This document shows, piece after piece, positions 6,116-6,187 of a stretch of DNA of 6,187 nucleotides. Under the pieces are notes generated by a model. The model had not been told where the DNA came from and ran no database searches. It worked only from the letters and a program-made list of their open reading frames with translations. The stretch is from Alphaproteobacteria bacterium (GTDB taxonomy: Bacteria > Pseudomonadota > Alphaproteobacteria > DAOWDM01): positions 1 to 6,187 of the forward strand of contig DAOWDM010000152.1 in NCBI GenBank assembly GCA_030639035.1. The letters are read 5' to 3'. Both the position numbers and the translations under genes were made by a program. Positions within the stretch are counted from its first letter, which is position 1, and each line of letters begins with the position of its first letter.

Positions 6116-6187
6116 ATAATTAGGTATGCTGTAATCTTGAATTTAAAAAAGCAATGGACTTTATCTTTTAAAGATGTAAAAGTTTAC
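6116..6187. other. Window edge, no gene supported
   Basis: AT-rich sequence upstream of the regulator remnant. All three - strand frames hit stop codons within it or lack recognisable sequence, and no + strand gene starts here. Confidence 0.4.

Noticed and set aside
5890..6119. Two + strand frames opposite the regulator remnant
   Set aside because: Arg/Phe/Trp-rich or Ser/Phe-rich shadow products of a coding - strand; no family features.
1844..6187. Direct repeat of the tRNA-Lys 3' end (attachment site) within the accessory stretch
   Set aside because: I looked for the T-arm/CCA sequence again and did not find it, so no attachment site pair is called.
1..6187. CRISPR array, insertion sequence or transposase
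   Set aside because: No regularly spaced repeats, no transposase-like reading frame and no terminal inverted repeats with target duplication were seen.

Overview
The window reads as a fragment of a low-GC alphaproteobacterial chromosome. The evidence is the GyrA C-terminal domain, which carries the charged inter-blade insert I associate with alphaproteobacterial GyrA, and the direct overlap of gyrA with coaD, an arrangement I associate with that class. I cannot name the genus. An uncultured, possibly host-associated lineage would fit the AT-rich composition, but that is inference.

Layout: bases 1-1843 are core genome on the + strand. They hold the 3' part of gyrA, coaD overlapping it by 8 bases, then a tRNA-Lys(UUU) with its own promoter and a strong terminator. 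After the tRNA the character changes completely. Everything from 1864 to the end is coded on the - strand and consists of accessory-type genes.

Read in the direction of transcription (right to left), the accessory part has these elements: a 5'-truncated XRE-type regulator (5897-6115); an AT-rich spacer with a dyad; a nucleotide-cyclase-like gene broken by two single-base frameshifts (4852-5733); a gene for a protein with an abortive-infection C-terminal (Abi_C) domain (4032-4847); a gene for an unrecognised 379-residue protein (2828-3967); a 130-base cluster of five stem-loops; a small GIY-YIG nuclease gene (2305-2547); and a small membrane protein gene whose 3' end lies inside the tRNA terminator hairpin (1864-2274).

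The most interesting part is 2828-5733. The cyclase-like gene stops 4 bases before the Abi_C start codon, with the Abi_C ribosome site inside the last cyclase codons, and the 379-residue gene follows after 64 bases with its own Shine-Dalgarno sequence. This looks like one operon. A plausible reading is a nucleotide-signal or abortive-infection-like defence cassette next to a tRNA gene, but the function is inference. The cyclase-like gene is split over three frames by what look like one inserted and one missing base, so it is either recently inactivated, phase-variable or affected by sequencing error.
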